DNA of 64,000 nucleotides from Oceaniradius stylonematis (GTDB lineage Bacteria > Pseudomonadota > Alphaproteobacteria > Rhizobiales > Rhizobiaceae), in assembly GCF_003149475.2 (NCBI RefSeq), contig NZ_QFWV02000008.1, positions 354,980 through 418,979 on the forward strand. Reading direction: 5' to 3'. This document shows, piece by piece, positions 1-10,068 of this stretch (position 1 is the first letter of the stretch; every line of letters begins with the position of its first letter). The position numbers and the translations under genes are program-made. The notes below the pieces were generated by a model, which had not been told where the DNA came from, did no database searches, and saw only the letters and a list, made by a program, of their open reading frames with translations.

Positions 1-452
1 TGTCAGACCCCGGCGCCGACACAGACACGCTGATCGAACTGCTGTTTTTCGCCTATCGCGATTTCATCGCCGATCCCGACGCGATCCTCGCCGAACTCGA
101 TTTCGGCCGCGCGCACCATCGCGTGCTGCACTTCATCGACCGCAAACCGGGGCTGACGGTCGCCGAACTGCTCGATTTTCTCGGCATCACCAAACAGAGT
201 CTGGCCCGCGTGCTCAAGCAGCTCGTCGATGGCGGCTTTGTGCGTCAGGATGCCGGCCATGGCGACCGGCGCCGGCGCGAACTGCATCTGACGCCGAAGG
301 GCGCCGATCTGATCGCCCGGCTGCGCGAGCCACAGTCTCGCCGCATCCACGCGGCATTGACCGAGTCCGGCCAATCGCCGGACGAGATGGCCCGTTTCCT
401 GCGCGCGATGACCGATGCGCAGGGACGTGCCCAGATCGAGGCGCTGACGTGA
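1..452 (+). CDS. MarR-family transcriptional regulator, PetP-like (5' end at window edge)
   Basis: Winged-helix DNA-binding regulator of about 150 residues. The reading frame is open from position 3, and the first two bases (tg) could be the end of an ATG followed by Ser-Asp-Pro, so at most a few residues seem to be missing. The recognition region (ITKQSLARVLKQLVDGGFV) and the wing with its DRRRR motif are typical of MarR proteins. Its stop lies just before an OmpR-type response regulator. This pairing resembles PetP/PetR, which in Rhodobacter capsulatus sits next to the cytochrome bc1 genes; here petABC lies about 24 kb away. The assignment to the PetP group is inferred from arrangement and similarity; the target genes are unknown. 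Confidence 0.85.
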   Translation, partial: SDPGADTDTLIELLFFAYRDFIADPDAILAELDFGRAHHRVLHFIDRKPGLTVAELLDFLGITKQSLARVLKQLVDGGFVRQDAGHGDRRRRELHLTPKGADLIARLREPQSRRIHAALTESGQSPDEMARFLRAMTDAQGRAQIEALT

Positions 453-490
453 CCACGGGACCGGCGGCGACGCAGCCAAGGGAGGCAGCC

Positions 491-1219
491 ATGGCGCAAC
501 CGCAGCACACCGACCGACCGGTGCCCGAACCGCCGGACGATCAGGCGCCGCACATTCTCATCGTCGATGACGACACACGCATCCGCCAGCTCCTGACGCA
601 ATATCTGTCGCAGAACGGCTATCGCGTCACCGCCGCCGAGGACGCCGCCGATGCCCGCCGCAAGATGGAGGGGCTGGCCTTCGATCTGATGGTGCTCGAC
701 GTGATGATGCCCGGCGAGAACGGCGTGTCGCTGGCGCGCTCCCTGCGCGGTGCCGAAAGCGATGTGCCGATCCTGATGCTGACCGCGCGCAGCGAAACCG
801 ATCAGCGCATCGAGGGGCTGGACGCCGGCGCCGACGATTATCTGGGCAAGCCGTTCGATCCGCGCGAACTGCTGCTCCGCATCGGCAATATCGTGCGGCG
901 CCGCATCCCCGAGGATATCGGCCTTGTCGAGCAGATCGTCTTCGGACCGTTCATCTTTCTGATCGGCAAGCGAGAGCTGAAGAAGAGCGGCGAGGTGGTC
1001 AAGCTGACCGACCGCGAGCGCGACATTCTGGTGCGCTTTGCCCGCAATCCCGGCGAAACCATCGCCCGCCACGCCCTGGTCGACGACGATGCCGAGATCG
1101 GCGAACGCACGATCGACGTGCAGATCAACCGCCTCCGCCGCAAGCTGGAAGCCGACCCCGCCAATCCGCGTTATCTTCAAACGGTGCGCGGAATGGGCTA
1201 CCGTCTGTCGATCGAGTGA
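491..1219 (+). CDS. OmpR/PhoB-family response regulator, PetR-like
   Basis: Two-component response regulator of 242 residues: a receiver domain (about 20-135) followed by a winged-helix DNA-binding domain (about 145-240). The acidic pocket (IVDDD, residues 24-28), phosphoacceptor Asp70 in LMVLDVMMP, Thr98 and Lys120 in LGKPF are all present, so phosphorylation should be possible. A GTG at 449 overlapping the MarR stop would add 14 residues. I prefer the ATG at 491 because AAGGGAGG lies 6 bases ahead of it. The cognate kinase is probably the histidine kinase at 1268. The resemblance to PetR is from memory of the family and the MarR neighbour. Confidence 0.9.
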   Translation: MAQPQHTDRPVPEPPDDQAPHILIVDDDTRIRQLLTQYLSQNGYRVTAAEDAADARRKMEGLAFDLMVLDVMMPGENGVSLARSLRGAESDVPILMLTARSETDQRIEGLDAGADDYLGKPFDPRELLLRIGNIVRRRIPEDIGLVEQIVFGPFIFLIGKRELKKSGEVVKLTDRERDILVRFARNPGETIARHALVDDDAEIGERTIDVQINRLRRKLEADPANPRYLQTVRGMGYRLSIE

Positions 1220-1267
1220 CGGTGGCGCTGCCACCGCCAGGGCGGAGATGACGGGCGGCCGGGCGCA

Positions 1268-2695
1268 ATGACACTGGCACACAATGACGGCGCCAGGGCC
1301 GGCGCCCCGCAGCGGCGCAGCCTGCGCCGGCGTCTGGCGCGCGCCAGCCGCTACACGGCGCTCAAATGGCGCCAGTGGATTTCGCGCGCCACGCTCACCC
1401 TGCCGCGCGGCCTTTATGCGCGTTCGCTGATCATCATCATCGCGCCGATGGTGCTGCTGCAATCGGTGATCGCCTTCGTCTTCATGGAGCGGCACTGGCA
1501 GACCGTCACCCAGCGCCTTTCGACCGCCGTCACGCGCGACATCGCCGCGATCATCGATGTGATCGAAACCTACCCGCAGGACCAGACCTACGCGGAAGTG
1601 ACGCGCATCGCCCGCGAGCGGCTCGCGCTGAACGTCGCCATCCTGCCGCCCGATCCGCTGCCCGCGCCGGCGCCCAAACCGTTCTTCTCGATCCTCGACC
1701 AGATCCTGTCCGAAGAAATCACCCGGCAGATCGGCCGGCCCTTCTGGATCGACACGGTCGGCAATTCCAACCTGGTGGAAATCCGCATCCGGATGGAAGA
1801 CAAGGTGCTGCGCGTCTTCGCCCGGCGCAGCCAGGCCTATGCCTCCAACACCCACATCTTCCTGTTGTGGATGGTCGGCACGTCGCTCGTCCTCTTGTTC
1901 ATCGCCATCCTGTTCCTGCGCAACCAGATCAGGCCTATCCAGAAGCTCGCCGAGGCAGCCGAGGGCTTCGGCAAGGGCCATGCGCTTCCCGACAGTTTCC
2001 GGCCGCGCGGCGCCATCGAGGTGCGCCAGGCGAGCCTTGCCTTCATCCGGATGCGCGAACGCATCGAAAAGCAGATCGAGCAGCGCACCGAGATGCTGGC
2101 CGGCGTCAGCCACGACCTGCGCACCATCCTGACGCGCTTCAAGCTGCAACTGGCGATGAGCGAGCCGTCGGACGACATTGCCGCGATGGAAAAGGACATC
2201 GACGACATGCAGTCGATGCTGGAGGGCTATCTCGATTTCGCCAAGGGCGATGTCGAGGAGGAGACCGGCGAACTCGACCTGCGCGAGGCGCTTGACGAGA
2301 TCGCCGCCCAGGGCCGGCTGCACGATCGCGAGGTCGTCGTCAGCGTCCTGGGACGGCGCGACATCGTTGTCCGGCCCGTCGCCTTCCGGCGGCTTCTGGC
2401 CAACATCGCCTCGAACGCCTTCCGCCATGCCGAGCGGCTCGAAGTGGTGGCTCAGGTTTCTCGCGGCCGGCTGACGCTGACGATGGACGATAACGGCCCG
2501 GGCATTCCCGAGGACGAGCGCGACGACGTGTTCCGGCCCTTCTACCGGATCGACGATGCGCGCAATCTGGACAAGAGCGGCACGGGCCTGGGCCTGTCGA
2601 TCGCCCGGGACGTCGCCCGCAAGCATGGCGGCGACATCGTGCTCGACGATTCGCCGCTTGGCGGTTTGCGCGTGACCGTGCGCCTGCCGGTCTAA
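1268..2695 (+). CDS. EnvZ-type sensor histidine kinase
   Basis: Inner-membrane sensor kinase of 475 residues, encoded 48 bases after the response regulator and in the same direction, so probably its partner. Two hydrophobic segments (about 53-73 and 197-217) bracket a periplasmic sensor region of roughly 120 residues. A HAMP region follows (218-270), then the H box with His282 in GVSHDLRT, the N box with Asn383, the G1 motif DDNGPGIP and the G2 motif GTGLGLSI. All catalytic motifs are intact. The signal sensed cannot be told from the sequence. The N-terminus is rich in Arg, and no strong Shine-Dalgarno is visible before the ATG. Confidence 0.92.
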   Translation: MTLAHNDGARAGAPQRRSLRRRLARASRYTALKWRQWISRATLTLPRGLYARSLIIIIAPMVLLQSVIAFVFMERHWQTVTQRLSTAVTRDIAAIIDVIETYPQDQTYAEVTRIARERLALNVAILPPDPLPAPAPKPFFSILDQILSEEITRQIGRPFWIDTVGNSNLVEIRIRMEDKVLRVFARRSQAYASNTHIFLLWMVGTSLVLLFIAILFLRNQIRPIQKLAEAAEGFGKGHALPDSFRPRGAIEVRQASLAFIRMRERIEKQIEQRTEMLAGVSHDLRTILTRFKLQLAMSEPSDDIAAMEKDIDDMQSMLEGYLDFAKGDVEEETGELDLREALDEIAAQGRLHDREVVVSVLGRRDIVVRPVAFRRLLANIASNAFRHAERLEVVAQVSRGRLTLTMDDNGPGIPEDERDDVFRPFYRIDDARNLDKSGTGLGLSIARDVARKHGGDIVLDDSPLGGLRVTVRLPV

Positions 2696-2710
2696 GGGAT
2701 TGGCATCGTC

Positions 2711-2867
2711 CACCTCCCCTTGAGGGGAGGTCGGCGAATGGCGAGCAAAGCGAGGCAGAGCCGGGCGGGGGTAATCGCCAGCCCATACATCTGACTGTCA
2801 CCCCCACCCGCTCGCCCGACGCAAAGCTTGGTCTCGCGTGCCTCGCCTCAAGGGGGAGGCTGGCAGG
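2711..2867. repeat. Intergenic palindromic repeat, copy A (inverted relative to copies B and C)
   Basis: A ~160-bp element fills most of the gap between the kinase gene and csaA. Each end is itself a short palindrome (CCTCCCCTTGAGGGGAGG at 2713-2730; a mirrored version at 2841-2861). The middle carries GGCGGGGGT and CCCCCACCCG, which can pair. The reverse complement of this copy aligns along its length with copies at 18891 and 19535. It lies downstream of both flanking genes, as bacterial interspersed palindromic elements often do. Confidence 0.8.
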
Positions 2868-2870
2868 CGC

Positions 2871-3215
2871 CTACATCAGCCGCTGGCCGTTCTTGACGGG
2901 CTTGTCGATGGCGGCCAGCACGACCGCGCCGTCTTCGTCCTCAAACCCCAGGGTCAGCACCTCCGAGCGCATCGGCCCGATCTGGCGCGGCGGAAAGTTC
3001 ACGACCGCCATCACCTGCCGGCCGACCAGTTCCTCGGGCGTGTAGTGCACGGTGATCTGCGCCGAGGATTTCTTGATGCCGATCTCCGGTCCGAAATCGA
3101 TCTTCATCCTGATCGCCGGCTTGCGCGCCTCTGGGAAGGGCTCGGCCTCGACGATCGTGCCGGTGCGGATGTCGACCTTCAGAAAGTCGTCGAACGCGAT
3201 AAAGTCGTCGCTCAT
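2871..3215 (-). CDS. csaA: CsaA-like tRNA-binding protein
   Basis: A 114-residue single-domain OB-fold protein of the CsaA / tRNA-binding (EMAP II-like) family. The pattern [24 protein letters not shown] at the start, [19 protein letters not shown] in the middle and a C-terminal region ending VKNGQRLM are typical. Length matches the family (about 110). CsaA proteins bind tRNA and in Bacillus were proposed to have chaperone or secretion-related activity; the role in alphaproteobacteria is unclear. It starts 3 bases after the YbjN-domain gene stop, so the two are probably co-transcribed. Confidence 0.88.
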   Translation of the reverse strand: MSDDFIAFDDFLKVDIRTGTIVEAEPFPEARKPAIRMKIDFGPEIGIKKSSAQITVHYTPEELVGRQVMAVVNFPPRQIGPMRSEVLTLGFEDEDGAVVLAAIDKPVKNGQRLM

Positions 3216-3218
3216 CGG

Positions 3219-3719
3219 TCACGCCTCGCCGACGGTCTCGAACATCGCATGGTCGAGCGCGACGCGCGCATTGACGCCCGACCAGACGACCGACTGGAAC
3301 GCCTGGAAGTAGCTCTCGCACGTCTCGATCGCGCTCGAGAGCATCACCTCCACCTGCGCTTCGGTGGGCTCGGCCCCGCCAGCCAGGATCAGCGAATGAC
3401 GGAACATCACCGCCCCTTCCTGCTCCCAGAAGTCGAAATGGCCGATCAGCAATTGCTCGTTGATCAGCGACAGGAGCCGGGTGAGTTCCACCATCCGGTT
3501 CTTCTGCACCGTCACGTCGAACGCGCAGGCAAAATGCAGCGATTCAAAATCCGGCATCCAGGCATAGGAGATGTGGTAATTGGTCCAGTTGCCGGCCACC
3601 GCGACCGCGATCTCGTCATCGCCGGTGCGCTCGAAATTCCAGTCGCGCGCATAGGCGACATGCTCGATCACATCGACCGGGTGGGCGATCCTGTCATCGT
3701 CCAGTTCAAGAAGGCTCAT
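3219..3719 (-). CDS. YbjN domain-containing protein
   Basis: A 166-residue protein of the YbjN family, which has a fold like type III secretion chaperones and no settled function. The conserved body runs from LDALMSLLELDDDRIAHPVDVIEHVAYARDW-like sequence through the WTNYHISYAWM and MVELTRLLSLINEQLLIGHFDFW regions. I start at the ATG at 3719, where homology begins; a GTG at 3785 would add 22 poorly conserved residues. It is the first gene of a short operon with csaA. Confidence 0.8.
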   Translation of the reverse strand: MSLLELDDDRIAHPVDVIEHVAYARDWNFERTGDDEIAVAVAGNWTNYHISYAWMPDFESLHFACAFDVTVQKNRMVELTRLLSLINEQLLIGHFDFWEQEGAVMFRHSLILAGGAEPTEAQVEVMLSSAIETCESYFQAFQSVVWSGVNARVALDHAMFETVGEA

Positions 3720-3949
3720 CAACGCATCCAAGGCTAGGCCGGAACGGTCCGGCGTGCAGGGTGCTTGGGCACCGCTGCGAATCACTCAATAATTTCAGTG
3801 TATTGATGAGAGGGCGCGGGGAAAGCCCCGGCGGGGCGTCATCGATCAAACAGATGTGGACGGCCGGTTTTGCCCACAGATTCGACCGTAGCGTAAGCGA
3901 CTCTCGCCAAAGGGCTTTTTGAAGGCGCGGACTCGGTTCGTTCCTGTGG

Positions 3950-3972
3950 AAAAAAACCGTTGTACAACGGTC
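3950..3972 (-). terminator. Rho-independent terminator after the UbiK-like gene
   Basis: Read on the minus strand, the perfect palindrome ACCGTTGTACAACGGT is followed directly by seven T residues. It folds as a 6-bp stem with a GTAC loop. It begins about 25 bases after the stop of the gene at 3997-4260, the expected place for an intrinsic terminator. Confidence 0.8.
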
Positions 3973-3996
3973 ATCAAAGCCGCGCAGGCGGCCCGA

Positions 3997-4260
3997 TTAC
4001 GTGTCTTCGAGCTTGGCGACCCGCGCTTCCAGCGCATCGACGCGCTCTGCGAGCGCTTCGGCCCGGGCGCTGGCGGAAAGCGCGGCTTCCTTCATCGCCT
4101 CGAACTCCTCGCGCTGGACAAGATCCATCGAGGCAAGAAACTTTTCCGCCTGCGCCTGGAACATCGTCTCGGCCTCGCGCCGCATGCCCTGCGCCGCGCC
4201 GGCGGCATCGGTCATCAGCTTGGCGAAATCGTCAAATATCCGGTTGGGGCCTGTTGTCAT
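3997..4260 (-). CDS. UbiK-like accessory factor (BMFP domain protein)
   Basis: An 87-residue helical protein of the BMFP / YqiC (DUF526) family. The N-terminal half (NRIFDDFAKLMTDAAGAAQGMRREAETMFQAQAEKFLASMDLVQREEFEAMKEAA) is the amphipathic membrane-fusogenic region, and the end (about 66-86, ERVDALEARVAKLE) is a coiled coil for trimerization. In Escherichia coli UbiK helps the UbiJ-containing complex in ubiquinone biosynthesis. Length fits the family. It is divergent from lgt with a 90-base gap and is followed by a clear terminator. Confidence 0.82.
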   Translation of the reverse strand: MTTGPNRIFDDFAKLMTDAAGAAQGMRREAETMFQAQAEKFLASMDLVQREEFEAMKEAALSASARAEALAERVDALEARVAKLEDT

Positions 4261-4350
4261 GTCGCTATCTCCACTATGGCACCTTACCTATGAGACCGCG
4301 CCGTCACAGACAAGGCGCCAACCGAATCAGGACCTGCGAAAGCCGCGCGC

Positions 4351-5226
4351 ATGGACGTTTTCACCCCCGCCCTTCTCACACAGACCGCTCTCGCCTTTCC
4401 CGACATCGACCCGGTGCTGATCCAGATCGGCCCGGTGGCGATCCGATGGTATTCGCTGGGGTACATTGTCGGCATCGTCATCGGCTGGGTGCTGGCCCGC
4501 CGCATGGTGCACAACGAGCGCCTCTGGGGCGGCCCTGCGCCGATCCAGCCGGTCGACATCGATGATTTCCTCCTCTGGGCGACGATCGGCATCATCGCCG
4601 GCGGACGGATCGGCTATGTGCTGTTTTACGATCTGGGCACCTTCCTCGCCGAACCGCTGCGCATCTTCACGGTGTGGCAGGGCGGCATGTCCTTCCACGG
4701 CGGGCTGATCGGCACGACGCTGGCCATGCTCTTTTTCGCCCGCTCGCGCGGCATCGATCCCTGGCGCCTGTTCGATGTCATCGCCGCCGTCGCTCCCATC
4801 GGCATCGGTCTCGTGCGCATCGCCAATTTCATCAACGCCGAACTCTATGGCCGCCCGTCGGACGTCGGCTGGGCGATGGTCTTCCCGACCGATCCCGAGC
4901 GCCTGCCGCGCCATCCCAGCCAGCTCTACGAGGCGTTTCTGGAAGGGCTGGTCCTGTTCATCCTGCTTTGGGTCGCCGTCCACATCTGGCTCAAGCTGAG
5001 AAACCCGCGCTTCGTCACCGGCCTGTTCGTCGGCGGCTATGGGGCGGCGCGCACCTTCGTCGAGTTCTTCCGCGAGCCGGACCCGCAACTGGGCTTCCTG
5101 CTCGGCACCGAATGGCTGACCATGGGCATGGTGCTGTCGATCCCCATGGCGCTTTTGGGTCTGGCGCTTGTGCTGTCGGCCCGGCCGGCCAAACCGGTCC
5201 CCGCCGCCACCGACGAAACAAAATGA
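4351..5226 (+). CDS. lgt: Prolipoprotein diacylglyceryl transferase
   Basis: Inner-membrane enzyme of 291 residues that moves diacylglycerol from phosphatidylglycerol to the lipobox cysteine of prolipoproteins. The family signatures are clear: the early [11 protein letters not shown] region, [11 protein letters not shown], and the Lgt signature around residues 151-166 ([15 protein letters not shown]), followed by RHPSQLYEA. Several membrane segments are evident. It is the first gene of an operon and overlaps the next gene by ATGA. Confidence 0.97.
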   Translation: MDVFTPALLTQTALAFPDIDPVLIQIGPVAIRWYSLGYIVGIVIGWVLARRMVHNERLWGGPAPIQPVDIDDFLLWATIGIIAGGRIGYVLFYDLGTFLAEPLRIFTVWQGGMSFHGGLIGTTLAMLFFARSRGIDPWRLFDVIAAVAPIGIGLVRIANFINAELYGRPSDVGWAMVFPTDPERLPRHPSQLYEAFLEGLVLFILLWVAVHIWLKLRNPRFVTGLFVGGYGAARTFVEFFREPDPQLGFLLGTEWLTMGMVLSIPMALLGLALVLSARPAKPVPAATDETK

Positions 5227-6323
5227 CCACGCCGCTCGCCGCGATCCTTGCCGCGCGCATCGCCGCGGCGGGGCCGATGACCGTCGCCGCCTATATGGCC
5301 GAATGCCTGCTGCACCCCGAGCACGGCTATTACGCCTCGCGGGAACCGTTCGGCGCGAAGGGTGATTTCGTCACCGCGCCGGAGATCAGCCAGCTCTTCG
5401 GCGAGATCGTCGGCGCGGTCCTCGTCAATGCGTGGCGACAGGCCGGGCGTCCCGCGCCCTTCCTTCTCGCCGAAGCCGGCCCCGGACGCGGCACGCTGAT
5501 GGCCGACATTGTCCGAACCGGGCGGATCGATCCCGCCTTTTCGGCCGCCGCGCGCATCGTTCTGGTGGAAGCGAGCGCCCGCCTGCGCGACGTGCAGCGC
5601 AAAACGCTCGGTACCGATGCGCGCCGCGCCACGTGGGTGGACCGGTTGGACGATCTGCCGGACCTTCCGCTCTTTCTGGCCGCCAACGAATTTTTCGACG
5701 CGCTGCCGTTCCGGCAATTCGTCAAGACGACCAATGGCTGGCGCGAACGCATGGTCGGGCTCTGCAACGACAGCGCCCTCACCTTCACCGCCGGCGCCTC
5801 CGTGCTTCCGGACGGCGAACGCCCGCCCGGTCATGCCGATGCGCCGGACGGGTCCGTCTTCGAGATCGCGCCGGCGCGCGAGGCCGCCGCAGCCACGGTC
5901 GGCGCACATCTCGCCGCGCATGGCGGGCTGGCCGTGCTGATCGACTACGGCCATCTTCAGACCGGCATTGGCGACACGTTCCAGGCGATGCGCGGCCATG
6001 ACTTTGCCGACCCGCTCGCCGAACCGGGCCTTGCCGACCTGACCAGCCATGTCGACTTCGAGTCGCTCGCTCGTGCCGCCGCTTCCGAAGGCGCGCGTGC
6101 CCTGCCGGCGATGACGCAAGGCGCGTTCCTGCTCGGCGGCGGCATCGTCGAACGGGCCGGCGCGCTGGGTGCCGGAAAGGATGCGTCCGCACAGGATGCG
6201 ATCCGCGCCGACGTTACCCGCCTGTGCGGTGATGGCGACGGCCAGATGGGGGCCCTCTTCAAGGTTTTGGGCCTGACCGGACCCGGCCTTGAAGGTCCCG
6301 TCCCGCCCTTTCAAGCCGGTTGA
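5223..6323 (+). CDS. MidA/NDUFAF7-like SAM-dependent methyltransferase (COG1565)
   Basis: A 366-residue class I methyltransferase. The N-terminus ([21 protein letters not shown]) and [18 protein letters not shown] are hallmarks of the COG1565 family, whose mitochondrial member NDUFAF7/MidA [12 protein letters not shown] arginine of complex I subunit NDUFS2. The SAM-binding stretch [15 protein letters not shown] (about 80-95) and the [11 protein letters not shown] motif are intact. The start ATG overlaps the lgt stop (ATGA), and this lgt / COG1565 / pgeF order is common in Rhizobiales. A role in complex I maturation is inferred from the family. Confidence 0.9.
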   Translation: MTTPLAAILAARIAAAGPMTVAAYMAECLLHPEHGYYASREPFGAKGDFVTAPEISQLFGEIVGAVLVNAWRQAGRPAPFLLAEAGPGRGTLMADIVRTGRIDPAFSAAARIVLVEASARLRDVQRKTLGTDARRATWVDRLDDLPDLPLFLAANEFFDALPFRQFVKTTNGWRERMVGLCNDSALTFTAGASVLPDGERPPGHADAPDGSVFEIAPAREAAAATVGAHLAAHGGLAVLIDYGHLQTGIGDTFQAMRGHDFADPLAEPGLADLTSHVDFESLARAAASEGARALPAMTQGAFLLGGGIVERAGALGAGKDASAQDAIRADVTRLCGDGDGQMGALFKVLGLTGPGLEGPVPPFQAG

Positions 6324-6376
6324 CAGCGCGGTGCCCATCCCACACCGTCGCCCCGCGATGAACAGGTCATGCACGC

Positions 6377-7168
6377 ATGAATGAGCACGGACCGCCGCCG
6401 CTTCAACCGGTGATTTCGAACGCGTTCGGCGCTGGCCGCGCCATCCGGCACGGCTTCTTCACGCGGGCGGGCGGGGTTTCCGAAGGTCTTTATGCCGGTC
6501 TCAACGCGGGGCTGGGCTCGGCGGACGATCAGGACCATGTGCGCGAAAACCGCCGCCGCATCGCCGGCTGGTTCGGCGTCGGAGAAATCGCCCTCAGCGG
6601 CTGCCATCAGATCCATTCCGCCGATGTCGTCACCATCGACGCGCCGATCCCGCTGGACGGCCGCCCCAAGGCCGATGCGCTGGTCACCGCAACGCCCGGC
6701 ATTCCGATCGGCGTTTTGACCGCCGATTGCGCGCCGGTCCTGTTCGCCGACTCGGACGCGCCGGTCGTCGGCGCCGCCCATGCCGGCTGGAAGGGCGCGC
6801 TGACCGGCGTTCTTGAAAATACCGTCGATGCGATGGTCGCCCTGGGCGCCGAAAGGGCGCGCATCGCCGCCATCGTCGGCCCGTCGATCAGCCAGCCCAA
6901 CTATGAGGTCGGCCCGGAATTCGCCGAGCGCTTCATGACCGCCCATCCGGACAATGCCGGCTGGTTCCGGCCAAGCGGCCGACCGGGCCATCATCTGTTC
7001 GACCTTGCCGGCTATTGCGTTGCCCGGCTTCAGGGGGCCGGCGTCACCGCCTCGGCCACCGGCGAATGCACCTATGCCGACGAGGCACGCTTTTTCTCCT
7101 ACCGCCGCACCACCCATCGCGGCGAATCCGATTATGGCCGGCAGATGTCGGCCATCATGATCGTCTGA
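6377..7168 (+). CDS. pgeF: Peptidoglycan editing factor PgeF (YfiH/DUF152 laccase-domain family)
   Basis: A 263-residue member of the YfiH family, once called polyphenol oxidase. In E. coli PgeF helps keep non-canonical residues out of peptidoglycan precursors; other members show purine nucleoside activity. The metal-binding triad is visible: His80 in HQIHS, Cys118 in TADCAPV and His135 in AAHAGWKG. The C-terminal FFSYRR motif is typical. It lies 53 bases after the methyltransferase gene in the same operon. Confidence 0.93.
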   Translation: MNEHGPPPLQPVISNAFGAGRAIRHGFFTRAGGVSEGLYAGLNAGLGSADDQDHVRENRRRIAGWFGVGEIALSGCHQIHSADVVTIDAPIPLDGRPKADALVTATPGIPIGVLTADCAPVLFADSDAPVVGAAHAGWKGALTGVLENTVDAMVALGAERARIAAIVGPSISQPNYEVGPEFAERFMTAHPDNAGWFRPSGRPGHHLFDLAGYCVARLQGAGVTASATGECTYADEARFFSYRRTTHRGESDYGRQMSAIMIV

Positions 7169-7192
7169 CGCCCACCACCGAGGAGAGTGCCG

Positions 7193-8344
7193 ATGGCCCT
7201 GCATTTCGACGATGACGAGTTCGCCGCGCGAAAAGGGCGTCTTCTGGCTGCCATGGCCGAGGACAAGCTCGACGCGATGCTGCTCTTCGCCCAGGAGAGC
7301 ATGTACTGGCTGACCGGCTACGACACGTTCGGTTTTTGCTTCTTCCAGTGCATGATCGTCGAAAAGAACGGCGATGTGGCGCTTCTGACCCGCTCGGCCG
7401 ACCTGCGGCAGGCGCGCCACACCTCCAATGTGGAGACGATCGTCGTCTGGGAGGATCGCAGCCATGCCAACCCGGCCAAGGATCTCAAGGAGCTTCTCGC
7501 CGACCGCGATCTGGTCGGCGCCCGTATCGGCGTCGAATATGACAGCGCCGGGCTGAACGCCCATTACGGCCGGCTGCTGGACGACCAGTTGGCAAGCTTT
7601 GCCGACATGCGCGACGCCTCGCGCCTGGTGTCCCGTCTTCGCGCGGTCAAGAGCGCCGCCGAGATCGCCTGCGTGCGCAAGGCCGCCGAACTGGCCGACG
7701 ACGCTTTCGACGCGGCGATGAAGAAGGTGCGCGCGGGCGCCGACGAGGCGGCGATCCTGGCCGCGTTGCAGGGGCATATCCTTGCCAAGGGCGGCGACTA
7801 TCCGGGCAACGAGTTCATCATCGGCTCCGGCCGCGACGCGCTGTTGTGCCGCTACAAGTCCGGCCGGCGCACGCTCGACGAAAACGACCAGCTGACCCTG
7901 GAGTGGGCCGGCGCCTGGCGCCGCTACCATGCCGCGCTGATGCGCACGGTGATCATCGGCAAGCCCACCGACCGCCATGTGGAGATGCACGCCGCCGCGT
8001 CCGCTGCGCTCGAGGCCGTCGAGGGCGCGATGCGCCCAGGCAGCACGTTCGGCGACGTGTTCGACGCCCATGCCCATGCGCTCGAGGATGCCGGCATGAC
8101 CCGCCACCGGCTGAACGCCTGCGGCTATTCGCTGGGCGCCCACTTCACGCCGTGCTGGATGGACCGGCCGATGTTCTATGCGGGAAATCCCGAAACCGTG
8201 GCCGAAAACATGACGCTCTTCGCCCATATGATCGTCATGGATTCCGACAGCGGCACCGCCATGACGCTGGGCCGCACCTATCTGACCACCGAAGGGGCGC
8301 CCGAGCCGCTGTCGCGGCTGGGCCTTGATTTGACCGTCGCATGA
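7193..8344 (+). CDS. M24-family aminopeptidase (Xaa-Pro peptidase-like)
   Basis: A 383-residue protein with a creatinase N-terminal domain (about 1-140, QESMYWLTGYDTFGF) and an M24 metallopeptidase pita-bread domain (about 155-375). The class includes Xaa-Pro dipeptidases, creatinases and related hydrolases; metal-ligand motifs are less canonical here than in PepP, so the substrate is open. I start at the ATG at 7193 because GAGGAGAG precedes it by about 6 bases; an in-frame GTG at 7187 lies inside that ribosome site. It sits 24 bases after pgeF. Confidence 0.85.
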   Translation: MALHFDDDEFAARKGRLLAAMAEDKLDAMLLFAQESMYWLTGYDTFGFCFFQCMIVEKNGDVALLTRSADLRQARHTSNVETIVVWEDRSHANPAKDLKELLADRDLVGARIGVEYDSAGLNAHYGRLLDDQLASFADMRDASRLVSRLRAVKSAAEIACVRKAAELADDAFDAAMKKVRAGADEAAILAALQGHILAKGGDYPGNEFIIGSGRDALLCRYKSGRRTLDENDQLTLEWAGAWRRYHAALMRTVIIGKPTDRHVEMHAAASAALEAVEGAMRPGSTFGDVFDAHAHALEDAGMTRHRLNACGYSLGAHFTPCWMDRPMFYAGNPETVAENMTLFAHMIVMDSDSGTAMTLGRTYLTTEGAPEPLSRLGLDLTVA

Positions 8345-8377
8345 GGTAAAGGCTCTGTAACAAAGGGTGAAAGGTCC

Positions 8378-9001
8378 ATGCAGACACAGCGCACCGTTGC
8401 GACCGGTCGAAATGCGCCAGCCCGCCTGGCCGCTTTGGCGACCCTTCTTGTACTGACACTTGCCGCAGCCGCCTGCACGACGCCCGACGATGGCTCCAAC
8501 ACCGTCGAAAACGCGCTCAGTGTCGAGAGCACGCCCGGCGCCGCGGTCGCCGTCGATCCGAACGCGGCCACGACCACCGGTGAAGCGCTGATCTCCGGCT
8601 CCGAGACTGCCGCCGCGCCGCAGGCCTTTGCGGCCAACGCCGCGCGCGTGCACTTTGCGCCGATCGTCGGCGCGCCGGTGGACCGCGTCGCCGCCCTGTC
8701 GCGCCGCCTGTCGGCATCGGGCGCCCGGAACAACATCAGCATCCTGCCGTCGGCGTCCTCGGGCGTCGATCACGAAATTCGCGGCTACTTCTCCGCCCTG
8801 TCCGAAAACGGGCAGACGACGGTGATCCATGTCTGGGACGTGTTCACCCCGTCGGGCCAGCGCGTCCACCGCATCCAGGGCCAGGAACGGGTGCCAGGCA
8901 CCAATGCCGATCCGTGGCAGGCCGTGCCCGCATCGGCGATGGAGCGCATCGCCGACACGATGCTGTCGGACTACAATGCCTGGCGCGGACGGGCCGCCTG
9001 A
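8378..9001 (+). CDS. Putative lipoprotein, conserved hypothetical
   Basis: A 207-residue protein with a lipoprotein signal peptide: a basic N-terminus, hydrophobic core LAALATLLVLTLAAAA and a lipobox cysteine at residue 33. The first 75 mature residues are rich in Ala, Thr and Ser and probably unstructured; the rest (about 100-200) contains a compact region with RVAALSRRL, EIRGYFSALSENGQTTVIHVWDVF and GQRVHRIQG motifs. I do not recognise a named family. The enzyme Lgt, needed for its maturation, is encoded 3 kb upstream. It ends 128 bases before prs. Confidence 0.75.
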   Translation: MQTQRTVATGRNAPARLAALATLLVLTLAAAACTTPDDGSNTVENALSVESTPGAAVAVDPNAATTTGEALISGSETAAAPQAFAANAARVHFAPIVGAPVDRVAALSRRLSASGARNNISILPSASSGVDHEIRGYFSALSENGQTTVIHVWDVFTPSGQRVHRIQGQERVPGTNADPWQAVPASAMERIADTMLSDYNAWRGRAA

Positions 9002-9129
9002 ACGGCGTTTGCGTTGCCGGTTTCGGCGCCTGCGGCAATTGCGCCGTGTGAAACATTGATGACAGCTTGCAATAGCCCCCGTGACCGCTAAAAGGCGGGC
9101 CAACCGATACGGCGAACGCGGGGCGGCCC

Positions 9130-10068
<939 letters not shown>

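Noticed and set aside
245-2713. Minus-strand frame of 822 codons opposite the regulator and kinase genes
   Set aside because: It mirrors the third-codon-position GC bias of the true plus-strand genes, which have full motif sets. No ribosome site or family match.
3786-3996. Possible DnaA-box cluster or origin near 3840-3970
   Set aside because: Sequences such as TGTGGAC and CCCACAGA are only partial matches to TTATCCACA, and the A-run belongs to a terminator hairpin.
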